Below, piece by piece: positions 51,229-58,872 of a stretch of 64,000 nucleotides of DNA. The notes beneath the pieces were generated by a model, which saw only the letters and a list, made by a program, of their open reading frames with translations, did not search any database and was not told where the DNA came from. The stretch's first letter is position 1. Every line of letters starts with the position of its first letter. This DNA is from Chryseobacterium sp. ZHDP1. Its GTDB lineage: Bacteria > Bacteroidota > Bacteroidia > Flavobacteriales > Weeksellaceae. Made by a program: the position numbers and the translations under genes. The DNA lies in assembly GCF_018603435.1 (NCBI RefSeq), contig NZ_CP075682.1, positions 4,650,001-4,714,000 of the forward strand, written 5' to 3'.

Positions 51229-51936
51229 ATGGAAGATTTCAATAGCTGGAAAGATTTATTAAATCCGGAGTTTTATATCAAGCTTGGAGGATTTTGGCTC
51301 ATTCTGTTTATCATTTTCGCCGAAACAGGTCTTTTTGTAGGATTTTTTTTACCGGGCGATTCATTGCTTTTCGTTTCTGGAATTTATTCAATTGATATCA
51401 TCAGAGAGACTTTCGGCTCCACAGGGAGCGATTTTTTCGATACATTTATCTTAGCGGCATCAGTTTCTCTGGCAGCTATTATAGGGAATGAAATAGGTTA
51501 CTATTTTGGGAGAAAGACAGGTTCTGCTTTATACAAAAAAGAAGATACATGGCTTTTTAAAAAGAAATATCTTTATCAGGCGCACGATTTTTTCGAGAAA
51601 AACGGAGCTTTGGCAATTATCATGGCGAGATTTTTACCGGTGGTAAGAACATTCACCCCGATCGTTGCAGGAATTGTAAAGATGGATAAAAAGGCATTTT
51701 TAAGAGATAATGTTATCGGAGCGGTTCTATGGTCGTTTTTATTGATTTTTGCGGGACATTATCTGGATAAATTATTCATCGATCAGTTTGGAATTGATCT
51801 TAAGAAAAAATTAGAACTGATTATCATTGTGATTGTTCTGATAACAACAGTTCCGGTTATTATCAAATTTTTATTCGGAAAGAAACAGGACTTCTCCAAG
51901 TATGAAAATCATAATTTTGATGAAGAAGACAACTAA
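51229..51936 (+). CDS. DedA family membrane protein
   Basis: 235 residues. AETGLFVGFFLPGDSLLFVSG and the arginine segment MARFLPVVRTFTPIVAGI are diagnostic for DedA (SNARE-associated/VTT) proteins, probable lipid scramblases or flippases of undecaprenyl phosphate or phospholipids; the positive residues lie in the re-entrant loops. Four to five membrane helices. It has its own promoter and terminator. Confidence 0.93.
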   Translation: MEDFNSWKDLLNPEFYIKLGGFWLILFIIFAETGLFVGFFLPGDSLLFVSGIYSIDIIRETFGSTGSDFFDTFILAASVSLAAIIGNEIGYYFGRKTGSALYKKEDTWLFKKKYLYQAHDFFEKNGALAIIMARFLPVVRTFTPIVAGIVKMDKKAFLRDNVIGAVLWSFLLIFAGHYLDKLFIDQFGIDLKKKLELIIIVIVLITTVPVIIKFLFGKKQDFSKYENHNFDEEDN

Positions 51937-51958
51937 GAATTCATTTTTAAATATATTT

Positions 51959-51988
51959 AACCCGCTTATCTGAGCGGGTTATTTTTTT
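51959..51988 (+). terminator. Terminator after the DedA gene
   Basis: AACCCGCT (51959-51966), six-base loop, AGCGGGTT (51973-51980), then ATTTTTTT. Confidence 0.9.
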
Positions 51989-52061
51989 GCTGAATCATTA
52001 TAGATTCTTCTTAGAAGGATAAGGAGATATTACAAAACCAGTTCTTTAGTTATTTATCAGA

Positions 52062-52934
52062 TTAATTTTTAATCCACTCCAGAATATTGGGATAAATGAT
52101 ACTGTCTCTTTTTTTCTTACTAAAAAATCTTGGCGCATGACCTGTATTTTCCATAAAAATAAATTTATGCGGTATATTTTGAGCCGTTAAAGCAGAATCT
52201 AAGGCAATTCCCTGTTTCGGACTGACTAAAAAATCCTGATTTCCCTGAAAATGGAGGGTAGGAACATTCGAAATATGGGCAATCGGACTGGCTTTTTTAA
52301 ATTCTTCAGACAAGTTTCCACGCGTGAATTTTGTTCCCACCACTTTTTGGACGGTTGGCGAAGAATATTTGGAGTAAAATGAATTCAGGTATTCCGGAGA
52401 ATAAAAATCTGTGGGTCCGCTTAAGGAAATGATCTTTTTTACTTTATCAGGATTTTGATAACCATACAGCAAAGCAAGATGACCTCCTGCACTTTCTCCC
52501 AGAAGAATATAATTGTTAGGCTGAAGTTCTGCTTTCTGCGCCAGTTCGTTGAATTTGGCAATCACCGAATTAATGTCTTCAAGCTGTTCGCGGTACGTGA
52601 TTTTTTTTGATTTTGAAACCAGCCGGTAATTCATATTAATGGTCGGAATATTATTTTTAAAAAGCATTTTCTGAATCTGGATCATGTGTTCTTTTTTGCC
52701 CAGAGTCCATGCTCCGCCATGAATTAATAAAACAACGGGAGAATTTTCAGGATAATCCGAAGGAAGAAAGATGTCTGCTTTCTGCCTTTTATGTTCGCCA
52801 TATTTCAGATTGTAAATTTTCTGTTCGTTATTTGTTCCCACCCAGACTTTAAATTTTCTCGTATTGCATGAAGTCAGAATAAAGCCAATTAACCCTAAAA
52901 CAAAGAAATGGTAACGAAGAATCAGCTTTTTCAT
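52062..52934 (-). CDS. Lipoprotein alpha/beta hydrolase (BD-FAE-like esterase)
   Basis: 290 residues. A lipobox (GFILTSCNTR) puts it in the envelope. Oxyanion hole motif LLIHGGAWTLGKKEH, nucleophile GESAGGHLALLYG, and the catalytic His region MENTGHAPRFFSKK complete the triad together with an Asp in the QDFLVSPKQ loop. It is similar to the BD-FAE (bifunctional feruloyl/acetylxylan esterase-like) and lipase/esterase group. Substrate not determined. Confidence 0.88.
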   Translation of the reverse strand: MKKLILRYHFFVLGLIGFILTSCNTRKFKVWVGTNNEQKIYNLKYGEHKRQKADIFLPSDYPENSPVVLLIHGGAWTLGKKEHMIQIQKMLFKNNIPTINMNYRLVSKSKKITYREQLEDINSVIAKFNELAQKAELQPNNYILLGESAGGHLALLYGYQNPDKVKKIISLSGPTDFYSPEYLNSFYSKYSSPTVQKVVGTKFTRGNLSEEFKKASPIAHISNVPTLHFQGNQDFLVSPKQGIALDSALTAQNIPHKFIFMENTGHAPRFFSKKKRDSIIYPNILEWIKN

Positions 52935-52985
52935 AGAATAAAAGTACAGAAAATTAAAATTTAAAAATTAATAATACCAGAAATT

Positions 52986-53432
52986 TTATTTTTTGTTATG
53001 AATTCCATTCCATATACCCGAAAAGAAAATGGTTGTTTTTACACAATAAAGTTTTTCCTCCCGAAGCAAATAAACTTTCTCCCTGAAACCATGTTCGTAA
53101 ATAATTTCTTCGGGAGAATATTCCCGACTGCATTTTTTACATAATATTGAATGAAAATCTTTACGAATCATTATTTTAATTGAAAAAGATTGTACATATT
53201 GATTTTTTTCTGCAAAATCAATATCTGTTTTTGCTTCCGAAAGTAATTTCCGTAAACGGGTGATATTTTGATATTCAATATGTCTTGGGGCATCATGAGG
53301 TAATTTTTTGCCATACTTATGATGGATTTCCATTTCATCATCATAAACTTCTATCAGCTTTTCAGTTTCAATCTTCACTTTTGAAACAATTTCACTGCTG
53401 TTGTTTTTTACATCGAAAGTATAATATAACAT
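52986..53432 (-). CDS. Hypothetical protein with Cys pair
   Basis: 148 residues. No signal peptide. Residues about 1-90 are polar and alpha-helical-looking. A CKKC (SILCKKCSREYSPEE) pair near residue 119 could form half of a zinc ribbon; a further Cys occurs near residue 134 (KLYCVKTT). No family recognised. It lies downstream of a 240-bp gap that also carries the DUF808 promoter. Confidence 0.6.
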   Translation of the reverse strand: MLYYTFDVKNNSSEIVSKVKIETEKLIEVYDDEMEIHHKYGKKLPHDAPRHIEYQNITRLRKLLSEAKTDIDFAEKNQYVQSFSIKIMIRKDFHSILCKKCSREYSPEEIIYEHGFREKVYLLREEKLYCVKTTIFFSGIWNGIHNKK

Positions 53433-53629
53433 GGTAATGCTTAGATATTAAAGGCAAAATCAGAATTCGCCGTGTAATTTTCATAGTTTTTTGATGATTA
53501 TCACTAATATACAAATTATGAGGAATACAATTTGATATACAGATTTAAAATAATTAATCTTAATTAACTACGCGATAAATAAGTTTAAATAAAGCTCGGT
53601 CAGTCATAAGAAAAACCGAATTAAATAAT

Positions 53630-53637
53630 TATTTTTG
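53630..53637 (+). promoter_or_regulatory. -7 box upstream of the DUF808 gene
   Basis: TATTTTTG, 35 nt before the ATG. Confidence 0.45.
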
Positions 53638-53672
53638 CCCTTTAACAAACATTAAAAAAACATTAAAATTTT

Positions 53673-54572
53673 ATGGCATCTGGTTTTTTTGCGATCTTGG
53701 ATGATATTGCTGCATTAATGGATGATGTAGCAGTTACAAGTAAAATAGCAACTCAGAAAACGGCAGGAATCTTAGGGGATGATCTCGCTGTAAATGCTGA
53801 AAAAGCGACTGGTTTCCTTTCTTCGAGAGAACTTCCGGTACTTTGGGCGATCACAAAAGGATCTTTCATCAACAAACTTATTATTCTTCCGATTGTTTTT
53901 CTGCTAAACTGGCTGTATCCGCCTGCCATTAATTATGTTTTGATTTTGGGAGGTCTGTATCTTGCTTTTGAAGGGGTAGAAAAAATTATAGAATTTCTGT
54001 TTCACAGGGATAAAAAGGGTCATGAAGTGGTAGAAGAGGCGGAAGAAGAAGATCTGAATTCTGAAGAAACCGAAAAGGCAAAGATTAAATCAGCAATTAC
54101 CACGGATTTTATTCTGTCTATTGAAATTGTAATTATTGCTTTAGGAACGGTTTTGGAGGAAAGTCATCCTTTTATTACCCAGATTCTGGTAACTTCGTTG
54201 GTGGCTTTTATTGCAACAGTAGGAGTTTACGGAATTGTAGCTTTAATTGTAAGAATGGATGATGCAGGATTTAAACTGATCAGAAAAAGTAACGATAAAG
54301 GAATTATCGGAAAACTGGGACATCTTCTTGTAAAAGCTTTACCAATAGTTATAAAAGCTTTAGGAGTGATCGGAACGATTGCCCTGATTATGGTTGCCGG
54401 AGGAATTTTTGCTCACCGAATAGAATATTTTCACCATATTTTACCATCATGGTCTTCAGATAAAATACTTACGGTTCTTAAAGAAGTGATTCTTGGACTT
54501 GCAGGAGGATTGCTTGCCGTGGCTGTTTTCACAATCGGAAAAGCACTGTTCTCTTTAGTGAAACGCGCATAG
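53673..54572 (+). CDS. DUF808 family membrane protein
   Basis: 299 residues. The N-terminal MASGFFAILDDIAALMDDVA is diagnostic for DUF808 (YedI family), followed by GILGDDLAVNAEKATGF. About five hydrophobic segments (LIILPIVFLLNWLYPPAINY, VIGTIALIMVAGGIFAHRIE). Function is unknown in the family. It is single-gene with a strong terminator. Confidence 0.9.
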   Translation: MASGFFAILDDIAALMDDVAVTSKIATQKTAGILGDDLAVNAEKATGFLSSRELPVLWAITKGSFINKLIILPIVFLLNWLYPPAINYVLILGGLYLAFEGVEKIIEFLFHRDKKGHEVVEEAEEEDLNSEETEKAKIKSAITTDFILSIEIVIIALGTVLEESHPFITQILVTSLVAFIATVGVYGIVALIVRMDDAGFKLIRKSNDKGIIGKLGHLLVKALPIVIKALGVIGTIALIMVAGGIFAHRIEYFHHILPSWSSDKILTVLKEVILGLAGGLLAVAVFTIGKALFSLVKRA

Positions 54573-54593
54573 AAAATTGATCGATAATAGTAA

Positions 54594-54628
54594 AAATTCG
54601 CGGCTTCTACGAAGCCGCGAATTTTTTT
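54594..54628 (+). terminator. Terminator after the DUF808 gene
   Basis: AAATTCGCGGCTTC (54594-54607), loop TAC, exact complement (54611-54624), T-run. Probably also serves the convergent gene at 54651. Confidence 0.9.
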
Positions 54629-54650
54629 ATTTCAAAGATAATTTAATTAC

Positions 54651-55001
54651 CTAGTTCAGATCATAATTCATGATCACGAGTCTCAGAATAAAATGCACAT
54701 AATCCTGGTCTGCGTTTTTTCTGTTGATCAGATGATTTTTATATTCATACGATTTCAGAACAGAAAGCAGTTGTTTGTAAGTCTCAAGATCTTCATTTTT
54801 GATCTTTACTCTCATGTTTCCGTCTCTTCTTTCTACGATTTTGTCATCCAGCGTTCTTACTTTAAATAAAACCTCGCATGATTTTTTAGCAGGTCCGAAA
54901 TATCTCTCAACAATATTAATCTTGAATGCATCAAAAGTAATCATATTGAAAATAAGATTTGCCGTAGATTCTGGTGTATGGAGTTGAAGCTTGTAGTTCA
55001 T
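54651..55001 (-). CDS. Hypothetical small protein
   Basis: 116 residues, mixed alpha/beta with basic patches (RVKIKNEDLETYKQLLSVLK). No signal or membrane helix. Not recognised as a known family. It is downstream of dnaJ in the opposite direction from DUF808, 101 bp from the dnaJ stop; independent transcription is likely. Confidence 0.55.
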   Translation of the reverse strand: MNYKLQLHTPESTANLIFNMITFDAFKINIVERYFGPAKKSCEVLFKVRTLDDKIVERRDGNMRVKIKNEDLETYKQLLSVLKSYEYKNHLINRKNADQDYVHFILRLVIMNYDLN

Positions 55002-55102
55002 GTGAAATTTTTACAATACGTACAAATATGTACAGGTTTTTAATTTAAAGTAGTTTAAAATTCAAAAAAGAGACTTTTCAAAGAAAGCCTCTATAAATAT
55101 AG

Positions 55103-56221
55103 TTAATTGAAAAGATCTTTCACCTTATCGAAGAAAGTTTTTTCTTTGCCGGATGGTTCCGCAACCATTTCTCCGCTGTTCATCTGCTTTTCGAAGAAAT
55201 CTTTTTGATCTTTTGTCAGCTTTTGCGGAGTCCATACATTGATGTGGATAAACATATCTCCTTTTCCGTAACTGTCGATGCTTGGAAGACCTTTTCCTGC
55301 TAATCTCAGAATTTTTCCGGATTGTGTTCCTGCATCCACCGTAATTTTTACTTTTCCGCCAACTGTCGGTACTTCTTTTTTCGTTCCCAAAGCTGCTTCA
55401 GCAAATGAAATGTACAATTCCTGATGAAGATTATCGCCTTCTCTTTTGATTACTTTATCAACTTCCTCTTCGATAATCACCAGTAAATCTCCCGGAATTC
55501 CGCCGAAAGGAGCATCATTACCTTTTCCTCTTACATTAAGCTGAATACCGTCTCTTGCTCCCGCCGGAATATTGATCGTAACTTCCTCTTCATCTTTAAT
55601 CAATCCCTGAGCATTGGCACCCGCAGGAATTTTATCTGCCACTTTTCCGATTCCCTGACACGTTCCACAGGTTGTCTGTGTCTGCATCTGTCCGAACATT
55701 GTATTCATTACCTTAAGCTGTACACCGGAACCGTTACAGGTAGGGCAGGTTTTTGAAGTGGCACCTTCTGCCATCTTCATTTTCTTTACTTTAATTGTTT
55801 TCTGCGTTCCGTTCACCATTTCATCAAGATTCAGCTTAATTCTGATTCTTAAATTAGAACCTTTTACCTGCTGACGACCACCGCCGCCACCGCCGAATCC
55901 TCCGAAACCGCCACCGAAAATATCTCCAAACTGACTGAAAATATCTTCCATGTTCATTCCGCCACCGAAACCGCCTCCTCCGAAGCCTCCGTTTCCGCCC
56001 ATTCCTGCGTGTCCGAACTGGTCATATCGTGCACGCTTCTGTTCGTCGCTCAGAACTTCGTAAGCTTCTGCAGCTTCTTTAAATTTTTCTTCCGCTTCTT
56101 TATCGCCCGGATTTTTATCAGGGTGATATTTAATGGCCATTTTACGGTATGCTTTCTTTATTTCGTCGGCTGATGCAGATTTGCTGATCTCAAGAACCTC
56201 GTAATAATCTCTTTTTGACAT
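55103..56221 (-). CDS. dnaJ: Chaperone DnaJ (Hsp40), half zinc domain
   Basis: 372 residues. J-domain with HPD (MAIKYHPDKNPGDKEAEEKF), Gly/Phe-rich region about 75-118, then a zinc-finger-like region that carries only two CxxCxGxG repeats (CPTCNGSG and CGTCQGIG) instead of the canonical four, and the two C-terminal barrel domains. It hands substrates to DnaK and stimulates its ATPase. With only one CxxC pair set, at most one zinc centre can form. It is co-transcribed with grpE. Confidence 0.94.
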   Translation of the reverse strand: MSKRDYYEVLEISKSASADEIKKAYRKMAIKYHPDKNPGDKEAEEKFKEAAEAYEVLSDEQKRARYDQFGHAGMGGNGGFGGGGFGGGMNMEDIFSQFGDIFGGGFGGFGGGGGGRQQVKGSNLRIRIKLNLDEMVNGTQKTIKVKKMKMAEGATSKTCPTCNGSGVQLKVMNTMFGQMQTQTTCGTCQGIGKVADKIPAGANAQGLIKDEEEVTINIPAGARDGIQLNVRGKGNDAPFGGIPGDLLVIIEEEVDKVIKREGDNLHQELYISFAEAALGTKKEVPTVGGKVKITVDAGTQSGKILRLAGKGLPSIDSYGKGDMFIHINVWTPQKLTKDQKDFFEKQMNSGEMVAEPSGKEKTFFDKVKDLFN

Positions 56222-56295
56222 CTTTATATGAGTAATTAGTAATGAATAATGAGTAATATCAAAAATTGCTTATTACCCATCACTTATTGCTTATG

Positions 56296-56832
56296 TTAAT
56301 TTCCTGTAACTACTTTTGCAAAACGGATCACTTTTTCTCCTAAAGTGTATCCTGTTTCAATAACATCCACGATTTTTCCTTTCAAATCTTCTGACGGAGC
56401 AGGAATCTGCGTGATCGCTTCGTGGAAATCCACATTAAAGCTGTCTCCCGCTTTTACTTCCATTGCTTTCAGTCCTTTTTCTGTTAGTTTATTTTTGAAC
56501 TTGTTGTAAATTAATTCAACACCTTGCAGATCAGCAGGATTTCCGTTCTTCGCGATTTCTTTAATCGCTCTTTCAAAATCGTCCAATACGCCCAGCATAG
56601 AAATCATCATATCCTGATTTGCATACTGGAAAAACTCCATTTTTTCTTTGCCCGTTCTTTTTTTATAGTTTTCGAATTCCGCGTACAGTCTGATGTAACG
56701 ATCCTTTTCTTCTGCCAAAAGTTCCTCTGCTGTCGGTTTTGCTGTCACATTTTCTTCAGTTGCCGCTTCGTTCTGAATATTCGTATCTTCTTGATTATTG
56801 ATGCTTTCTTCGTTAATATCCTGATTTACCAT
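56296..56832 (-). CDS. grpE: Nucleotide exchange factor GrpE
   Basis: 178 residues. An acidic N-terminal tail (VNQDINEESINNQEDTN) is followed by the long coiled dimerisation helix (YAEFENYKKRTGKEKMEFF) and the beta-wing IVDVIETGYTLGEKVIRFAKV. It releases ADP from DnaK. It is the first gene of a grpE-dnaJ operon behind a sigma-54-like promoter. Confidence 0.95.
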   Translation of the reverse strand: MVNQDINEESINNQEDTNIQNEAATEENVTAKPTAEELLAEEKDRYIRLYAEFENYKKRTGKEKMEFFQYANQDMMISMLGVLDDFERAIKEIAKNGNPADLQGVELIYNKFKNKLTEKGLKAMEVKAGDSFNVDFHEAITQIPAPSEDLKGKIVDVIETGYTLGEKVIRFAKVVTGN

Positions 56833-56860
56833 AATTCAATCTTTATTTTCCTTTTTATTC

Positions 56861-56876
56861 ACAAACATTCTGCCAA
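56861..56876 (-). promoter_or_regulatory. Sigma-54-like -24/-12 promoter of grpE-dnaJ
   Basis: On the minus strand TTGGCAG, five bases, TTGT, i.e. consensus TGGCAc-N5-TTGC with one mismatch in the -12 GC. The predicted start is about 17 nt upstream of the grpE ATG at 56832. Confidence 0.5.
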
Positions 56877-56887
56877 AGAAAAAAGCG

Positions 56888-56900
56888 TGACATTTCGTCA
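56888..56900 (-). promoter_or_regulatory. TGAC-N5-GTCA inverted repeat upstream of grpE promoter
   Basis: TGACATTTCGTCA on the plus strand, 11 bp from the -24 element; a candidate activator/repressor binding site. Confidence 0.45.
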
Positions 56901-57036
56901 GATTTTGAGTTTTTGTTGTAATTTATATGGAGCGCAAAAAAATTCCCTTCTCTTTAGACTCGGCAAAATTTTGTAAAAATTTTTGATGGGGTTGTTCTAA
57001 AAATTACTTAAACTACAGTTATTTTTCTTGTTTTTT

Positions 57037-57160
57037 AAGAAGCTTTTTCCCGCTTTGCGCACTCGCTATTTTCTGTGTTTTGGCTGCGGCGGCGAAGCCG
57101 CAGCCAAAACACAGAAAATGAGCTCAGACAAAGCTTCAATCGGGGCTAGAGTTGAAGTCG
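57037..57160. repeat. Palindrome-centred intergenic repeat, copy 3
   Basis: Outer parts match copy 1 (AAGAAGCTTTTTCCCGCTTT, GAGCTCAGACAAAGCTTC, AATCGGGGCTAGAGTTG). The inner perfect inverted repeat has 23-bp arms at 57068-57090 and 57097-57119 with loop GGCGAA, but a different arm sequence. The remainder of the 598-bp gap between grpE and mntH (56901-57036 and 57161-57430) shows only AT-rich DNA with no clear signal. Confidence 0.75.
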
Positions 57161-57430
57161 TGTTTTAAATATTGGGAATCTGTTATTTGAAAAATTTAAC
57201 ATCATTACAAATATCAGATTTGAAAAAATTAATAATTGTCCAAAATTTGTCATCATTGAAAAGCTTTGAGTTCTTGCTAAGTAGAACGGCTTTGTGAACT
57301 TAAAATATACATGAGTCTTTAAAAAAAACTTTGAGGACTTTACGTCAAAGAATAAGTACGATCATTAATGAAGTATGTACAAAAAAATTACGGTTACTTA
57401 ATATAAAAAGAAAATAATTTTGGTACAGAA

Positions 57431-58765
57431 CTATTTCCCAAAAAATGTCTGATACAGAAGATAAAGATTCAAAATGATAATAATAAATGAAATAATCCAG
57501 ACACAGATTTTCAGGAAAGGTTTGTTGACGAATTCGCCCATTTTACCTTTATCACTCGTAAACATAACAAGCGGAACTACGGCAAAACTCAACTGCATCG
57601 AAAGGATAACCTGACTTAAAACCAATAGATCGGTAGTTCCTTCTTCACCGTAAAGAATAGCAACAATAAGAGCGGGAATTACAGCAATTAGTCTCGTGAT
57701 CAGTCTTCTCAACCATGGTTTTAATCTGATGTTCAGAAAACCTTCCATTACAATCTGTCCGGCAAGCGTTCCGGTAAGCGTAGAATTTTGTCCCGAAGCA
57801 AGCAAGGCAATCGCAAAGGCAATACTTGCCATCGAAGCCCCTAAAATTGGAGTCAGCATCTTATAGGCATCATGAATGTCGGCAACATTTTTATTCCCTG
57901 TAATATGGAAAGTTGCCGCTGCCAGAATAAGAATTGCGGCATTGATAAAAAAGGCAAGCATTAAAGAAACCGTGCTGTCTAAAGTAGCAAATTTGATAGC
58001 CTCTTTTTTACCTTCTCGTGTACGCTCGTAATCACGGGTCTGAACAATGCTGCTGTGTAAATACAGATTGTGGGGCATCACGGTAGCGCCTAAAATTCCG
58101 ATCGCAATATAGAGCATTGCAGGATTCTGAATGATTTCCTTTTGTGGAATTAAACCATCCAAAAGTTCATTAACGGCTGGTTTGGAAATAACCAATTCAT
58201 ACACAAAACAGGCGAGAATAATAAAAATCAGTCCGCCCACAATACTTTCGATCCATCGGAAACCTTTTGCCTGAAGCAGAAGAATGAAAAGAACATCAAT
58301 AGTCGTAATAACAATTCCCCAGGTAAGAGGAATATGGAAAAGTAAATTTAATGCAATCGCAGAACCTATTACTTCCGCAAGATCACACGCTGCAATGGCA
58401 ATTTCACAGAAGACCCAAAGAATAAAATTGGTGGTCGGGCTAAAATGATCTCTGCAAGCCTGCGCCAAATCTCTTTCCGCAACCACTCCTAATTTCACAG
58501 ACAGATGCTGCAAAACCATTGCAAAAATATTTGAAATTAAAATTACAGAAAGCAGAGTATAGCCAAACTGCGCTCCTCCGGCAATATCTGTTGCCCAGTT
58601 TCCGGGATCCATGTATCCAACGGCAACCATCAGTCCGGGACCTGCAAACGCAAGATACTTTCTCCAGAAACTTGCGTTTTTAGGAACTTTTACCGAAGAA
58701 TATACTTCGGATAGTGAATGAGATGTTTTATCTTTTCGCCAGGCGGATTTTAATTTCAGATTCAT
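57431..58765 (-). CDS. mntH: Nramp-family divalent metal transporter, MntH-like
   Basis: 444 residues with about eleven helices. The Nramp signature is intact: DPGNWATDIAGGAQFGY (TM1 metal-binding Asp/Asn) and MPHNLYLHSSIVQTRDYERT (TM6 Met/His region). It imports Mn(II)/Fe(II) with protons across the inner membrane. A DtxR/MntR-like operator overlaps the start of transcription (58770-58785), supporting manganese-responsive control. Confidence 0.94.
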   Translation of the reverse strand: MNLKLKSAWRKDKTSHSLSEVYSSVKVPKNASFWRKYLAFAGPGLMVAVGYMDPGNWATDIAGGAQFGYTLLSVILISNIFAMVLQHLSVKLGVVAERDLAQACRDHFSPTTNFILWVFCEIAIAACDLAEVIGSAIALNLLFHIPLTWGIVITTIDVLFILLLQAKGFRWIESIVGGLIFIILACFVYELVISKPAVNELLDGLIPQKEIIQNPAMLYIAIGILGATVMPHNLYLHSSIVQTRDYERTREGKKEAIKFATLDSTVSLMLAFFINAAILILAAATFHITGNKNVADIHDAYKMLTPILGASMASIAFAIALLASGQNSTLTGTLAGQIVMEGFLNIRLKPWLRRLITRLIAVIPALIVAILYGEEGTTDLLVLSQVILSMQLSFAVVPLVMFTSDKGKMGEFVNKPFLKICVWIISFIIIILNLYLLYQTFFGK

Positions 58766-58769
58766 AAAT

Positions 58770-58785
58770 GTTAGAAATGACTAAC
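58770..58785 (-). promoter_or_regulatory. Candidate MntR/DtxR-type operator of mntH
   Basis: GTTAG-AAATGA-CTAAC, a perfect inverted repeat. DtxR-family operators follow TTAG-N6-CTAA. It sits between the -7 box and the start codon, an ideal repression site. Confidence 0.55.
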
Positions 58786-58792
58786 AAATATA
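58785..58792 (-). promoter_or_regulatory. -7 box of mntH promoter
   Basis: TATATTTG on the minus strand, 19 nt before the mntH ATG. Confidence 0.55.
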
Positions 58793-58830
58793 ATTAAATA
58801 AATGAAAACAGAGAATACCGGAAAACAAAA

Positions 58831-58853
58831 AATCCCGAAAAATTTCCGGGATT
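58831..58853 (-). terminator. Terminator after the OmpA/DUF937 gene
   Basis: AATCCCG pairs with CGGGATT; on the minus strand followed by TTTTTG. Confidence 0.7.
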
Positions 58854-58872
58854 CTGATTTATGTTTTAAAGA

